A DNA stretch of 64,000 bases from Candidatus Poribacteria bacterium (GCA_003635255.1 PYJC01000173.1:62001-126000); one strand, 5' to 3'; shown: positions 43,847 through 52,870, counted from the stretch's first letter. Program-made: numbers and translations. Notes: generated by a model not told the origin, from the sequence alone.

Positions 43847-44356
43847 TTATGATGCCAAAAATAATAACAGTTGCTGTTTGAAGTTTACCGTTGATAGTTT
43901 TTCCCATTTTTCCAAAAATGTTTTGTAATCCGCGTTTCGGATTTCCTTTGTCCGAGCAATGAGTTTAGCAATCCCTGGTGCTACATCCGTTTGCACTGCT
44001 TGGGTCCCATAATCGGTTAGCACTTCTAAGACAACATCGCAGTCGTGGACATCACCGAGGATCTCTTGTAAATCAACAATTACACCAAGGAATTCATTAA
44101 AGCGTTTGTCGTTCGTAGTGGTAGCCCCTTTAGCATGCGTTTTGGAGGATCTATAAGCGACCCGAAAAAGTTCCATCGTATACCGGAGGCGTTTAATCGA
44201 AATTCGCATGTTATGAAGTTCTTCACGTCGTGCTGCGTCGTGAATGAACGGCTCCCACGTGTAGACCTCTTCAACCTTTTGTGACAGAATAGTGCGAGCG
44301 TTTTCACGATAACTGTCCTGCGGTATCACGCCAGTAATTTTATGCGCTTTCGCCAT
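43847..44356 (-). CDS. CHAD domain protein, C-terminal half
   Basis: This encodes 169 residues. LHNMRISIKRLRYTMELF (about 46-63) is the second-repeat hallmark of CHAD domains, whose conserved His/Arg/Lys bind polyphosphate. A complete CHAD domain has two such bundles in about 280 residues. The other half is the separate gene at 44416-44886, transcribed just before it. A weak ribosome site (AAGGT) precedes its start. The two products probably assemble as one domain. Confidence 0.75.
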   Translation of the reverse strand: MAKAHKITGVIPQDSYRENARTILSQKVEEVYTWEPFIHDAARREELHNMRISIKRLRYTMELFRVAYRSSKTHAKGATTTNDKRFNEFLGVIVDLQEILGDVHDCDVVLEVLTDYGTQAVQTDVAPGIAKLIARTKEIRNADYKTFLEKWEKLSTVNFKQQLLLFLAS

Positions 44357-44415
44357 TTTTTAATATACCTTGCGGCGTACTTTCGGTTCCGCAGTAGGTG
44401 TATCCTTTGATTTGA

Positions 44416-44886
44416 TCAAAGCCCCTGAAAGAATGTCAAAAACTTTCTCTCAAAATCGGTCTCTTCAAGTTTCGTGAAGAGCGTCAGCATCGGTTTTCGC
44501 GCTTCTTCCCGTTCCTGCTGCAGGTGTGCTATTAACTTACGGATGTCCGATTGTTCCACTTTAGGTAATGTGCCTAATTCTTTTTCAAATCGGACGATGA
44601 GAACATCTAAGTCGCGCACGGCTCCCATCGTTTGGGTTATCAATTTTATCTTTTTGTAGAGTTTTTTGAAAGACTTTTCTGGGAAACAGTCAGCGAAATT
44701 GTCCATTGCGGCGCGTAAGCGACGCGAGGTGACGCGCATGTCATGGACAAATTCAATATCGCTCCCGTCCTTCGCGCCTTCCTTGTAGGACATCATTTGG
44801 TGAAAATAGTTCACGATGATCTGCCGTGCGCAAACTTCCAACGTTTCGTCCGGTGAGATATCTTCGATTTTCGGTCCTATAACCAT
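44416..44886 (-). CDS. CHAD domain protein, N-terminal half
   Basis: This encodes 156 residues. VHDMRVTSRRLRAAMDNFADCFP (about 48-70) is the typical first-repeat motif of CHAD proteins. It lies upstream of the second half (43847-44356) by 59 bases, so the pair looks like one CHAD gene that has been split. CHAD proteins localise to polyphosphate granules or assist phosphate metabolism. Its start is 23 bases downstream of mgtE on the same strand. Confidence 0.78.
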   Translation of the reverse strand: MVIGPKIEDISPDETLEVCARQIIVNYFHQMMSYKEGAKDGSDIEFVHDMRVTSRRLRAAMDNFADCFPEKSFKKLYKKIKLITQTMGAVRDLDVLIVRFEKELGTLPKVEQSDIRKLIAHLQQEREEARKPMLTLFTKLEETDFERKFLTFFQGL

Positions 44887-44909
44887 TGTTCTGTGCTTCC
44901 ACGACTCCG

Positions 44910-46289
44910 CTAAAAAAGGAAAATTTTCGCGAATAAGAAATAGGTAAAAATACCAAGTACATCAATCGCAGTTGTAACAAATGGGCCCGTCGCGACGGCT
45001 GGATCAATGCGGATCCGCCTGAAGAGCATAGGTATCAAGGTGCCGACTGTTGCCGCAATGATCATGTTCACAAAGATGGCGAGTGCGACGACGAGCGGTA
45101 ATTTCCATGCGTACGCCCGAAAATGCGGAAACAGGCTTGCGAACCCGCCAAGTAGCAGTCCATAGGTCGTTCCAAGTAAAGCCCCTGTACTAAATTCACG
45201 CCACAACACCCGCCAAGTGTCTTTAATATCAATTTCACCGATAGCGATACTTCGGACGATGATCGTGGAAGATTGCGTGCCAATGTTGCCACCCATCCCC
45301 ATGATGATAGGAATAAACGCAGCCAAAGCAGCGATCTTTTCTAATTGCGCCTCAAAGATACCGATCACGTAAACAGCGAGTAATCCGCCTGCAAAACTCG
45401 CCAGCAGCCACGGTAAACGTGCTCGCGTGTTTCTGAAGATTGAGCGGGAGGTGATATCTACTGCCCCAGTGCCTGCCATCTTCAGCATGTCTTCCGTATT
45501 TTCTTCTCGGATGACATCGACAACATCGTCAATCGTAACAATACCTACCAGTTCCCCGATGCTATTGACGACTGGAATCGCGAGCAAATTATAGCGTGCC
45601 ACCGCGCGTGCTACTGCCTCTTGTGGCATGTCCGTGTGAACGCTGTAGAGATGTGGAGTCATCAACGCTTTAAGAGGTGTATCCGGCTTTGTCGCTACCA
45701 ATTGCCGTAATGATAGGACTCCCTTCAGTTTATTTTCATCATCAATGACATAGACATAGAAAACCATCTCAACGTCGGCGAGTTCTCGGATGCGTTCCGT
45801 AGCTTCGGCCGCTGTTGTCTCTTCAGAGAGTGCGAAGAAGTTCGGTGTCATGATTGACCCCGCGGTCTTTTCTTCGTATTCGAGCAGACGTTCAACATCC
45901 GCGGAAGTTGCACCCTCGATGAGATTAAGCAGTTCCGTCTTTTTCTCGTCAGGTAAGTCAGAAAGGATCCGCGTTACATCATCTGCAGGCATCGTATGCA
46001 AAATGTCCGCGACAACGGATGGCTCTGTTTCTTCAACGAACTCACCGATGTCTGCCCCGTTCAGATCTCGCAGTACCTCACCCATCCGTTTTTCTTCGAC
46101 TAGTATCTTGAAGAGACTGCTTTTCGCTTCGGTACGGAGGCGCGGAAACCAACGAGCGATGTCGGCTGAATGTGTTTTGGCGATGATGTTCCGAAGATTT
46201 GGGAAAGCACGCCGTTGGATCAGTCGAACAACCGTAGAAATAAACAGTTCATCAACATCGTGTGTCGTTATGATTGTTTGGCCTTGCAT
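44910..46289 (-). CDS. mgtE: Magnesium transporter MgtE
   Basis: This encodes 459 residues, normal for MgtE. The N-domain (helical superhelix, about 20-130) precedes two CBS domains (about 135-255, with IVTIDDVVDVIREENTEDML) and the membrane part (about 285-459), with GMGGNIGTQSSTIIVRSIAIGEI as the pore motif. It imports Mg2+ across the inner membrane, gated by cytosolic Mg2+. Its ATG overlaps the aroC stop (TAATG), so the two genes are coupled. Confidence 0.95.
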   Translation of the reverse strand: MQGQTIITTHDVDELFISTVVRLIQRRAFPNLRNIIAKTHSADIARWFPRLRTEAKSSLFKILVEEKRMGEVLRDLNGADIGEFVEETEPSVVADILHTMPADDVTRILSDLPDEKKTELLNLIEGATSADVERLLEYEEKTAGSIMTPNFFALSEETTAAEATERIRELADVEMVFYVYVIDDENKLKGVLSLRQLVATKPDTPLKALMTPHLYSVHTDMPQEAVARAVARYNLLAIPVVNSIGELVGIVTIDDVVDVIREENTEDMLKMAGTGAVDITSRSIFRNTRARLPWLLASFAGGLLAVYVIGIFEAQLEKIAALAAFIPIIMGMGGNIGTQSSTIIVRSIAIGEIDIKDTWRVLWREFSTGALLGTTYGLLLGGFASLFPHFRAYAWKLPLVVALAIFVNMIIAATVGTLIPMLFRRIRIDPAVATGPFVTTAIDVLGIFTYFLFAKIFLF

Positions 46290-47374
46290 TAAGATTTCGC
46301 GCGTTGGCGGAGCAGATGATCTGTGAGGACAAGTGCTGCCATCGCCTCCACAATCGCCGGCGCACGTACCAATACACACGGATCGTGTCGTCCGCTCGCC
46401 TCTAACGTCACCTCGTTTCCGTCCATATCAACCGTCTGTTGCGGCTTACCGATTGTTGCTGTCGGTTTGAAGGCGACTTGGAACACAATGTTTTCGCCGT
46501 TTGAGATGCCGCCCTGTGTGCCTCCCGAATTGTTCGTGCGAGTCCGGACTTGTTCACCTTCGGTGCTTTTCTCCATGTAAAACGGGTCATTGTGTTCGGA
46601 ACCCGTCATTGTGATGCCGTCAAAGCCCGATCCGATTTGGAAGCCCATTGTTGCAGGGAGGGACATCATCGCCTTCGCCAAATCCGCTTTAAGTTTGTCA
46701 AAAACGGGTTCACCGAGTCCAACAGGGACCTTTCGAGTAACCGACTCAATTATGCCACCGAGAGAATCCTGGTCGCGTCGCGCCTGATCAATGCGTTCCG
46801 CCATTTTGGGACCAGCAATTGAGTCAGGACACCGTACAGGACTCTCTTCTATCTGTTCGAGTGTTACCGTATCCGTATCCACTTCGGCTGATAGTGTATG
46901 AATCTGTTTGACATAAGCAAGCACCTCGGTTTCAGCGTTCTCACGCAAGATCTGTTTTGCAATTGCCCCTGCAGCGACGCGCCCGATGGTTTCCCGTGCA
47001 CTCGCCCTTCCACCGCCCTGCCAGTTTCGGATGCCATACTTCTTTTGGTAGGTGAAATCAGCATGTGAAGGACGATAGAGATCTTTCAGATGTTCATAAG
47101 CCGCAGGACGCGCGTCTTTATTCCATACCAGCATAGAGATAGGCGTTCCGAGCGTTTTTCCCTCAAAAACACCAGAGAGTATTTCAACGACATCGCTTTC
47201 CTGACGGGGTGTCGTAAGATGGCTTTGCCCCGGTCTCCGTCGATTGAGTTCAAATTGTATTGCGGATATATCTACGTCGATCTGCGGTGGGCACCCGTCA
47301 ATCACAACACCGACAGCACCCCCGTGTGACTCGCCCCAAGTCGTAATCCGAAAAAGATGGCCGAATGTATTCAT
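46289..47374 (-). CDS. aroC: Chorismate synthase
   Basis: This encodes 361 residues. The ATG at 47374 gives the standard start [18 protein letters not shown], with other signatures [17 protein letters not shown] (about 42), [17 protein letters not shown] (about 115) and [19 protein letters not shown] (about 328). It makes chorismate from EPSP with reduced FMN, ending the shikimate pathway. An upstream in-frame start at 47482 would add a Ser/Lys-rich head without a ribosome site. It ends overlapping mgtE. Confidence 0.96.
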   Translation of the reverse strand: MNTFGHLFRITTWGESHGGAVGVVIDGCPPQIDVDISAIQFELNRRRPGQSHLTTPRQESDVVEILSGVFEGKTLGTPISMLVWNKDARPAAYEHLKDLYRPSHADFTYQKKYGIRNWQGGGRASARETIGRVAAGAIAKQILRENAETEVLAYVKQIHTLSAEVDTDTVTLEQIEESPVRCPDSIAGPKMAERIDQARRDQDSLGGIIESVTRKVPVGLGEPVFDKLKADLAKAMMSLPATMGFQIGSGFDGITMTGSEHNDPFYMEKSTEGEQVRTRTNNSGGTQGGISNGENIVFQVAFKPTATIGKPQQTVDMDGNEVTLEASGRHDPCVLVRAPAIVEAMAALVLTDHLLRQRAKS

Positions 47375-47490
47375 TTGAGTTATATACGCGCTTTGGGAGC
47401 GCACCTTACTTTTAGAACTTTTAGAATTGTATATTTTAGACTTCTTGTGATATACTATAGCAGATTCTGCCGTAAAAGGCAAGCACTTTT

Positions 47491-47568
47491 CGGTGCCGCT
47501 CGCAAACCGAAAACTTGCTATTCAAAAGTCGGTGCCGCTCGCAAACCGAAAACTTGGTATTCAAAAGA
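47491..47568. repeat. Two tandem 39-base repeats
   Basis: Units at 47491-47529 and 47530-47568 differ by two bases (CGGTGCCGCTCGCAAACCG followed by AAAACTTG[C/G]TATTCAAAAG). They lie just upstream of the M50-like gene, and the second unit ends 9 bases before its ATG. A diverged copy is at 42753-42786. Confidence 0.9.
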
Positions 47569-47577
47569 AGAAGACTT

Positions 47578-48270
47578 ATGCTACCACTTTTTAAACGTTA
47601 TATTGCCCTGCTTCTGATTTTTATAGGTATCGTGTTTCTGTGGAATACATTGTTTGTGTATCCACTTAAAATATTCGTCGTGTTCATGCATGAAGTGAGT
47701 CACGGGCTTGCCGCAGTCGTGACCGGAGGCAGGATTGTCGAAATTCAGATTAACCCACAGCAAGGTGGGCACGCCCTCACACAAGGAGGCTCTCGGTTTT
47801 GGACGTTGACTGCGGGTTATCTCGGTAGTCTACTATGGGGCGGACTCATACTACTTCTGGCGGCGAGGACACATCTTGACAAAGTAATTAGCGTCTTTAT
47901 TGGCATCGGAATGGTCGCTATTTCTATCGGTTTCGGGGAGAGTATGTTCACCTACCTGTTCGGTATCGGTTTTGGGGTCGTGTTGCTGGCTGTCGGTTTC
48001 TTTCTACCGGAGGCGGTCAACGATTGGGTTCTGCGGGTCATCGGTGTAACAAGCTGCCTCTACGCGATCCTTGACATCAAGAGTGATGTCTTGGACCGGT
48101 CTCATCTACGGTCGGATGCCCGAATGCTCTCAGAGGTGACAGGCATTCCAACTGAAGTTTGGGGTGGGTTATGGATACTCATCGCAATTGGTCTCACGTT
48201 ATGGTTCCTCTATCTCGCGGGTAAACCCGCCACGGATGCCCAATCAACTGCTACTGAGGAAGATCTCTAA
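47578..48270 (+). CDS. M50-type membrane metallopeptidase
   Basis: This encodes 230 residues. MHEVSHGLAAVVTGG (about 39-53) is the M50 zinc motif HEXXH within a membrane helix, and about six helices follow, the last being FLYLAG. It would cleave substrates within the membrane or act as a storage-protein-like M50B enzyme. The tandem repeats just upstream leave no clear ribosome site besides AGAAGAAG. The next + strand gene is about 300 bases away. Confidence 0.8.
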   Translation: MLPLFKRYIALLLIFIGIVFLWNTLFVYPLKIFVVFMHEVSHGLAAVVTGGRIVEIQINPQQGGHALTQGGSRFWTLTAGYLGSLLWGGLILLLAARTHLDKVISVFIGIGMVAISIGFGESMFTYLFGIGFGVVLLAVGFFLPEAVNDWVLRVIGVTSCLYAILDIKSDVLDRSHLRSDARMLSEVTGIPTEVWGGLWILIAIGLTLWFLYLAGKPATDAQSTATEEDL

Positions 48271-48309
48271 TCTGCTAAAATACTATAATAGTGCCCACAC
48301 GTCTGTTCT

Positions 48310-48531
48310 TTAACCAAATGGGCTAAATTGTCCCGACGATATTCCGCTAAAGTGAAGAAACCACGCGCCAAGACCTATTAGAAAAAGTGGGACGCAGATA
48401 AGTACGATGAGAATGAAGCATCCCCAAATCCATGAACCTTTGGATTTCGCAACGGTTGCCAAACGCGCAAGCAGCATACCACCACATATCATGATGATAA
48501 CGACGAGACTAAATACCGCCATTGTCAGCAT
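48310..48531 (-). CDS. Small two-helix membrane protein, hypothetical
   Basis: This encodes 73 residues with two hydrophobic segments (MAVFSLVVIIMICGGMLLARL and GCFILIVLICVPLFLIGLGAW) separated by AKSKGS. GGAAGGAG lies about 10 bases upstream of the ATG at 48531. It is divergent from the DUF6785-like gene. No family was recognised. Confidence 0.55.
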   Translation of the reverse strand: MLTMAVFSLVVIIMICGGMLLARLATVAKSKGSWIWGCFILIVLICVPLFLIGLGAWFLHFSGISSGQFSPFG

Positions 48532-48577
48532 TTCCTGCTATCTCCTTCCGAGCGTGTAACTTACAACCCTCACTAAT

Positions 48578-50548
48578 ATGAAACACCCTTCCAAAAGCTC
48601 CATCACCCTACGCGCAACGCTGATCGGCATCGTTCTCATACCATTTAATAGTTATTGGATCCTACATCTCAGTTATATTTGGGACTCTAACCGTCCCACG
48701 AGTTTAGCATTGCTGTTCAATGTCCTGTTTACGTTACTTGTGCTTATTGGTCTCAGCGTGATACTCAAACGTTTGCATCCAGCACTGGCATTTACGCAGA
48801 GTGAGTTGTTAACGATCTATGCGATGCTGTGCCAAGCCTCCGTTTTCGCTGGACGCGATATGCTGCAAGTCTTGGTACCGTTGATGGGCAACGGCTTTTG
48901 GTACGCAACAACCGAAAACGAATGGGCACAACTTTTCCATCAACATCTCCCCGAATGGCTTGTCGTTGGAAAGCAAGAGATATTGCGCGGTTTCTATGAG
49001 GGTGAAAGCACGTTCTATTTGCAGGCGCACATACAGGCATGGCTACTGCCGACGCTGATCTGGGTCGGTTTTTGCCTTGTCATCGGTGTAACAATGCTCT
49101 GTCTCAATGTGCTGCTACGCAAGCAGTGGCAAGAGCACGAACGGCTTACCTATCCGATTGCGCAGCTCCCCTATGAAATCACACGTGCAGCATCAAACGC
49201 TGGCAACCTCCGTGTAACACCACATCTATTTTTTAATCGGAGAATGATGGTTGTCGGTTTAAGCATTGCTGCTGTCCTGAACCTGCTCTATAGTTTACAC
49301 CAGATTGACCCTGTTTTTCCAACAATTCCACTGTATCGTGGGTTTCGACTCCCTGAGAAGCCGTGGAGCGCGATGAATAACCCCGGGTTCCGTATCAGTT
49401 TCTTCCCGTTTGCAATCGGCGTAGGTTTCCTGATACCGCTGGATTTGGGGTTCTCCTGCTGGTTTTTTCATCTGTTTTGGCACTTTGAACGGATTATTGG
49501 TGAGATGTTCGGTTGGCGTGGGGCTATCGGGTTTCCGAGAGAGATGGCACAAATTCGAGGTGTATGGATAGCCCTATTTCTCTGGACACTCTGGATGGGA
49601 CGTTCACATGTCAAGGTGGTGCTGCAAACAGTTTTCGTAGGGGCGAGGTTACCTCGTCCGTGCGGGCAGGGAAACCCTGCCCCTACGAACGACGAGGGTG
49701 AAGCGTTGCGTTATAGGACAGCAGCGATTGGTGTGCTCGTCGGATTCGTCTTAATTATGGCGTTCTGTCTCAAGGCGGGGATGTCACTCTGGTTCGCAAT
49801 CCTATTTTTCGCGCTCTATTTCGCCATGTCGGTAACGATCACTCGCATCCGTGCTGAACTCGGTCCTCCCGCACACGACCTTTACAATGCGGGTCCAGAC
49901 CTCCTCTTGACAGACGCGCTCGGCACGCGGCGTATCGGCAATCGGAATCTCTCGGTGATGTCGCTCTTTTTCTGGTTAAATCATCTCTCTTACCGCGCAC
50001 ATCCGATGCCGCACCAACTCGAAGGATTGAAACTCGCGCATCAAACCCGTTTCAATCCGACCCAACTGCTCTGGGTATTAGCGATTGCTATTTTCGTGGG
50101 CGCGCTCTCCGCTGCGTGGGGACACTTGCACCTCTCTTACCAAGTCGGTTTAGAGCAGGCACGTTCGTGGTATGCCCGTGCTGCATTCAATAGACTCGCG
50201 GGATGGCTCTATAATCCGAGCGAAACCAGTATCAGTGGTATGCTCTATACTGCTGGTGGGTTCGTTTTTGCCGTCGGTTTACTGCTTTTGCGATGGCGAT
50301 TCATTCAGTGGCCCCTACATCCTGTCGGCTATGTCGTTTCGAGTTGGTGGACCTTTACCGGACTGTGGTTCCCGCTCTTAATCAGCTGGATCATTAAACG
50401 GATATTGCTCTCGACTGGAGGTGTTCGCTTATACCGGCGTTCGATCCCGTTTTTCATAGGGTTGGTTATCGGTGATGTGATCGTCGCATCGATAATTAGC
50501 ATTCTGGGGTTGATTTTCGATTTTCGCGTCGTCTACCTAAGTTGGTAA
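48578..50548 (+). CDS. Polytopic membrane protein, DUF6785/6784-like
   Basis: This encodes 656 residues with about 14 hydrophobic segments. I recognise the opening IGIVLIPFNSYWILHLSYIW and QSELLTIYAMLCQASVFAGRDML from memory as a family of large membrane proteins common in planctomycetes and Poribacteria, now called DUF6785/DUF6784. Function is unknown. Residues about 353-372 (FVGARLPRPCGQGNPAPTND) are encoded by a 56-base palindromic repeat (49634-49689) and sit in a loop after a membrane helix, absent from what I expect of family members. Its start is divergent from the small gene at 48310-48531. Confidence 0.7.
   Translation: MKHPSKSSITLRATLIGIVLIPFNSYWILHLSYIWDSNRPTSLALLFNVLFTLLVLIGLSVILKRLHPALAFTQSELLTIYAMLCQASVFAGRDMLQVLVPLMGNGFWYATTENEWAQLFHQHLPEWLVVGKQEILRGFYEGESTFYLQAHIQAWLLPTLIWVGFCLVIGVTMLCLNVLLRKQWQEHERLTYPIAQLPYEITRAASNAGNLRVTPHLFFNRRMMVVGLSIAAVLNLLYSLHQIDPVFPTIPLYRGFRLPEKPWSAMNNPGFRISFFPFAIGVGFLIPLDLGFSCWFFHLFWHFERIIGEMFGWRGAIGFPREMAQIRGVWIALFLWTLWMGRSHVKVVLQTVFVGARLPRPCGQGNPAPTNDEGEALRYRTAAIGVLVGFVLIMAFCLKAGMSLWFAILFFALYFAMSVTITRIRAELGPPAHDLYNAGPDLLLTDALGTRRIGNRNLSVMSLFFWLNHLSYRAHPMPHQLEGLKLAHQTRFNPTQLLWVLAIAIFVGALSAAWGHLHLSYQVGLEQARSWYARAAFNRLAGWLYNPSETSISGMLYTAGGFVFAVGLLLLRWRFIQWPLHPVGYVVSSWWTFTGLWFPLLISWIIKRILLSTGGVRLYRRSIPFFIGLVIGDVIVASIISILGLIFDFRVVYLSW
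49634..49689. repeat. 56-base palindromic repeat inside the DUF6785-like gene
   Basis: Outer arms TTCGTAGGGGC and GCCCCTACGAA (11 bases each) enclose two further hairpins (GAGG-TTA-CCTC and GGGCAGGG-AAA-CCCTGCCC). It is read in frame through the coding sequence. It shares the GTAGGGGC/GCCCCTAC arms with a known type of dispersed repeat in this bacterial group and with the palindromes at 32899-32927 and 11592-11617 in general form. Confidence 0.85.
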
Positions 50549-50579
50549 ACCTCTTACGAAAAAGAATGCAGAAAATTGC

Positions 50580-50609
50580 TTGACATCTGAGATATATCGG
50601 TGCTAAACT
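50580..50609 (+). promoter_or_regulatory. Sigma-70-type promoter for the gene at 50675
   Basis: A perfect TTGACA (50580-50585), an 18-base spacer, then TAAACT (50604-50609). It lies about 66 bases before the ATG. Confidence 0.65.
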
Positions 50610-50674
50610 TTTCATGAAGAACAGAAGCTTAATTTTATAACACATCTCAAAACACGTCATACGGAGCCCGTCTC

Positions 50675-50926
50675 ATGAAAAGGCATCATATTGTTGGTAT
50701 TATCGCTGGGATATGTGGGATAGGTTTAACAGTCCGCAGTGCCCTTTCGGGGAATATCATTGATGCACTCATCAACTTCATCTTGATATCTGTTGTAGCT
50801 ATCGCAACCTTTTTTAAGGACAAATTACCACCAAGATGGTCCCAACCGATATTACCATCTTGGATACGCGTTGTTTTAGTTTGCATTGCATTACTTGCGT
50901 GGCTTTTTCTTAATTATCTTCGTTAG
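50675..50926 (+). CDS. Small membrane protein, hypothetical
   Basis: This encodes 83 residues with three short hydrophobic segments (about 5-22, 29-48 and 62-82) around DKLPPRW. CGGAG and a strong promoter (50580-50609) lie upstream of the ATG. It ends about 30 bases before pyrD and could be co-transcribed with it. No family was recognised. Confidence 0.6.
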   Translation: MKRHHIVGIIAGICGIGLTVRSALSGNIIDALINFILISVVAIATFFKDKLPPRWSQPILPSWIRVVLVCIALLAWLFLNYLR

Positions 50927-50955
50927 CATGTCAAAACCACCGTCATTTACGTAAA

Positions 50956-51885
50956 ATGGACACAACAAACTTGTCACTCAATGTGAATATCGGCGGGATC
51001 GAGATGCGGAACCCCGTCATGACGGCATCTGGTACATTCGGTTATGGCAGTGAATACGCGGATTTCGTGGATCTGAACCGACTCGGTGCAGTCGTTGTTA
51101 AGGGTGTTACGAGCGTGCCGTGGCCCGGCAATCCGATGCAACGGATCATGGAGACCCCCTCCGGCATGCTCAATGCTATTGGGCTACAGAATGTCGGCGT
51201 AGACGGTTTTATTTCGGAAAAACTTCCTTACTTGCGTGATTTTGATGTGCCGGTGATTGTCAACGTCTGTGGTAAAACCGTTGAAGAATACTTGACAGTC
51301 ATTGGGAAACTAAACACTGCAGACGGTGTTGCAGGTGTAGAACTCAATATTTCCTGTCCGAATCTGGATTGCGGGGGTATGAGTTTTGGTGTTGACGCAA
51401 CGTTAGCACATCAACTCGTCAAAGAAGTCCGCGCGGAGACCCATCTACCGCTGTTAGTAAAACTATCCCCAAACGTCACAGATATTGCTGAAATCGCACG
51501 CGCTGTTGAGGATGCCGGTACAGACGCGCTTTCTGCTATCAACACGCTCCTCGGTATGGCGATTAATGCGGAAACGCGGAAACCGGAACTCGCAAACGTC
51601 ACAGGCGGTCTCTCCGGTCCTGCGATAAAGCCTGTGGCACTGAGATTGGTTTGGGAGGTTTACAAAAGCGTCTCTATTCCAATTGTCGGGATGGGTGGCA
51701 TTATGACTGCGACAGACGCTGTAGAATTTTTCATCGCTGGTGCATCTGCTGTAGCAGTCGGGACGGCAAACTTTGTCAACCCACATGCATCAATAGAAGT
51801 GGTAAAAGGCATTCGCACCTATCTCAAAAACGCAAATATGAGATCAATGAAAGAACTGATTGGAAGTTTGCGAGTCGGTTCATAA
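50956..51885 (+). CDS. pyrD: Dihydroorotate dehydrogenase, class 1B-like
   Basis: This encodes 309 residues. VMTASGTFGYGSE (about 21-33), VVVKGVTSVPWPGNP (about 46-60), NISCPN with the catalytic Cys134 (131-136) and GMGGIM (about 245) form the FMN site of class 1 DHOD. Cys rather than Ser at the active base marks type 1A/1B; the sequence fits 1B, which usually partners with PyrK, not seen here. It oxidises dihydroorotate to orotate in pyrimidine synthesis. pyrB lies nearby at 52921, so this is a local pyrimidine cluster interrupted by an Rpn-type gene. Confidence 0.94.
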   Translation: MDTTNLSLNVNIGGIEMRNPVMTASGTFGYGSEYADFVDLNRLGAVVVKGVTSVPWPGNPMQRIMETPSGMLNAIGLQNVGVDGFISEKLPYLRDFDVPVIVNVCGKTVEEYLTVIGKLNTADGVAGVELNISCPNLDCGGMSFGVDATLAHQLVKEVRAETHLPLLVKLSPNVTDIAEIARAVEDAGTDALSAINTLLGMAINAETRKPELANVTGGLSGPAIKPVALRLVWEVYKSVSIPIVGMGGIMTATDAVEFFIAGASAVAVGTANFVNPHASIEVVKGIRTYLKNANMRSMKELIGSLRVGS

Positions 51886-51901
51886 TTACCGCTGAAAAAA
51901 A

Positions 51902-51931
51902 TTGATATTTCTTGAAAATCTGGGTTATAAT
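51902..51931 (+). promoter_or_regulatory. Sigma-70-type promoter with possibly leaderless start
   Basis: TTGATA (51902-51907), an 18-base spacer, then a perfect TATAAT (51926-51931). Only six bases separate the -10 from the ATG at 51938, so transcription may start at or next to the start codon, and no Shine-Dalgarno sequence is visible there. Confidence 0.65.
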
Positions 51932-51937
51932 TAGATC

Positions 51938-52870
51938 ATGGCACAGTATTACGACAATGTATCGAAATATATGATGCTGGAATACTCACAGGAATTCGCA
52001 GAATTCATGGTGGGACGTTCAGACGTTACAGTTCTGGAGAAACTCGAAACTGAGGAACCGACTCTTAAAACGCACCAAAGTGATAGTACGTTAAAAGTGC
52101 AGCTCGGCAATGAAACAGTGATACTTCATACCGAAGTGCAGGCAGATACCAGCAGGAAACCGATGTGGTCCCGCATCGCCGGATATAATGGCTTCCTTGT
52201 GAATTTACACGAGTTACCTGTCTACTCCAATGTCCTCTATCTGCACCCCAAGGCAGGCCGAGACGATAAAGGTTATTATGCTTACAAGGGACATGGCTAT
52301 GAATATACACTGCGCTACAAAGTGGTCAGATTGATTGAGATAGATGGACAATCAGTTTTGGAAATGCAGGCACCTGGGCTCCTGCCTTTCACGCCTCTGA
52401 TGAAATCTCCAGAAGGGGTGGAGCCAAATCGCTGGTTGGAAAAATGTGTTGACGTAACAGCGTCAGCGGTCACAGACCAGCATACACGGGATACCTTATT
52501 GGCAGCATTAGGTGTTTTTAGCGGTTTGGTTTACGAACCACAATTCATTAAACAACTTTTACCGGAGGGCATCATGCAAAAATCTCCTTTTTTCCAACAA
52601 TATATCGAGGAAGCAAGAGAGGCCGCGAAACAGGAAGGTCTTGAACAAGGTCTTGAACAAGGTCTTGAACAAGGTCTTGAACAAGGTGAGAGAAGAGGCA
52701 TGATCGAAAGCATCATCACATTGCTTGGAGTACAATTCAAAACTGATGCCGTTCATGCTTTAAAGCCAGCACTTGAATCTATAGACGATATGCAAGATCT
52801 CAAACAAGTGCTACTTACAGTTCCGCAATCTGACAGTCTCGAAGCGTTCATGCAATCTCTCAATAGGTAG
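51938..52870 (+). CDS. Rpn-family PD-(D/E)XK recombination-promoting nuclease/putative transposase
   Basis: This encodes 310 residues. The N-terminal fold shows DNVSKYMMLEYSQEFAEFM (about 6-24), S-D-S at about 49 and HTEVQ (64-68), an E-x-Q version of the PD-(D/E)XK site as in RpnA-type proteins. Between lies YSNVLYLHPKAGRDDKGYY. The C-terminal part has four exact 12-base repeats encoding GLEQ (52637-52684), then a helical tail. Rpn proteins promote RecA-independent recombination and act as anti-phage toxins. It sits between pyrD and pyrB and may be leaderless. Confidence 0.82.
   Translation: MAQYYDNVSKYMMLEYSQEFAEFMVGRSDVTVLEKLETEEPTLKTHQSDSTLKVQLGNETVILHTEVQADTSRKPMWSRIAGYNGFLVNLHELPVYSNVLYLHPKAGRDDKGYYAYKGHGYEYTLRYKVVRLIEIDGQSVLEMQAPGLLPFTPLMKSPEGVEPNRWLEKCVDVTASAVTDQHTRDTLLAALGVFSGLVYEPQFIKQLLPEGIMQKSPFFQQYIEEAREAAKQEGLEQGLEQGLEQGLEQGERRGMIESIITLLGVQFKTDAVHALKPALESIDDMQDLKQVLLTVPQSDSLEAFMQSLNR
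52637..52684. repeat. Four tandem 12-base repeats encoding GLEQ
   Basis: GGTCTTGAACAA is repeated exactly four times and then followed by GGTGAG. The units are in frame (GLEQ), so copy-number changes would alter the linker length without a frameshift. Confidence 0.95.
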
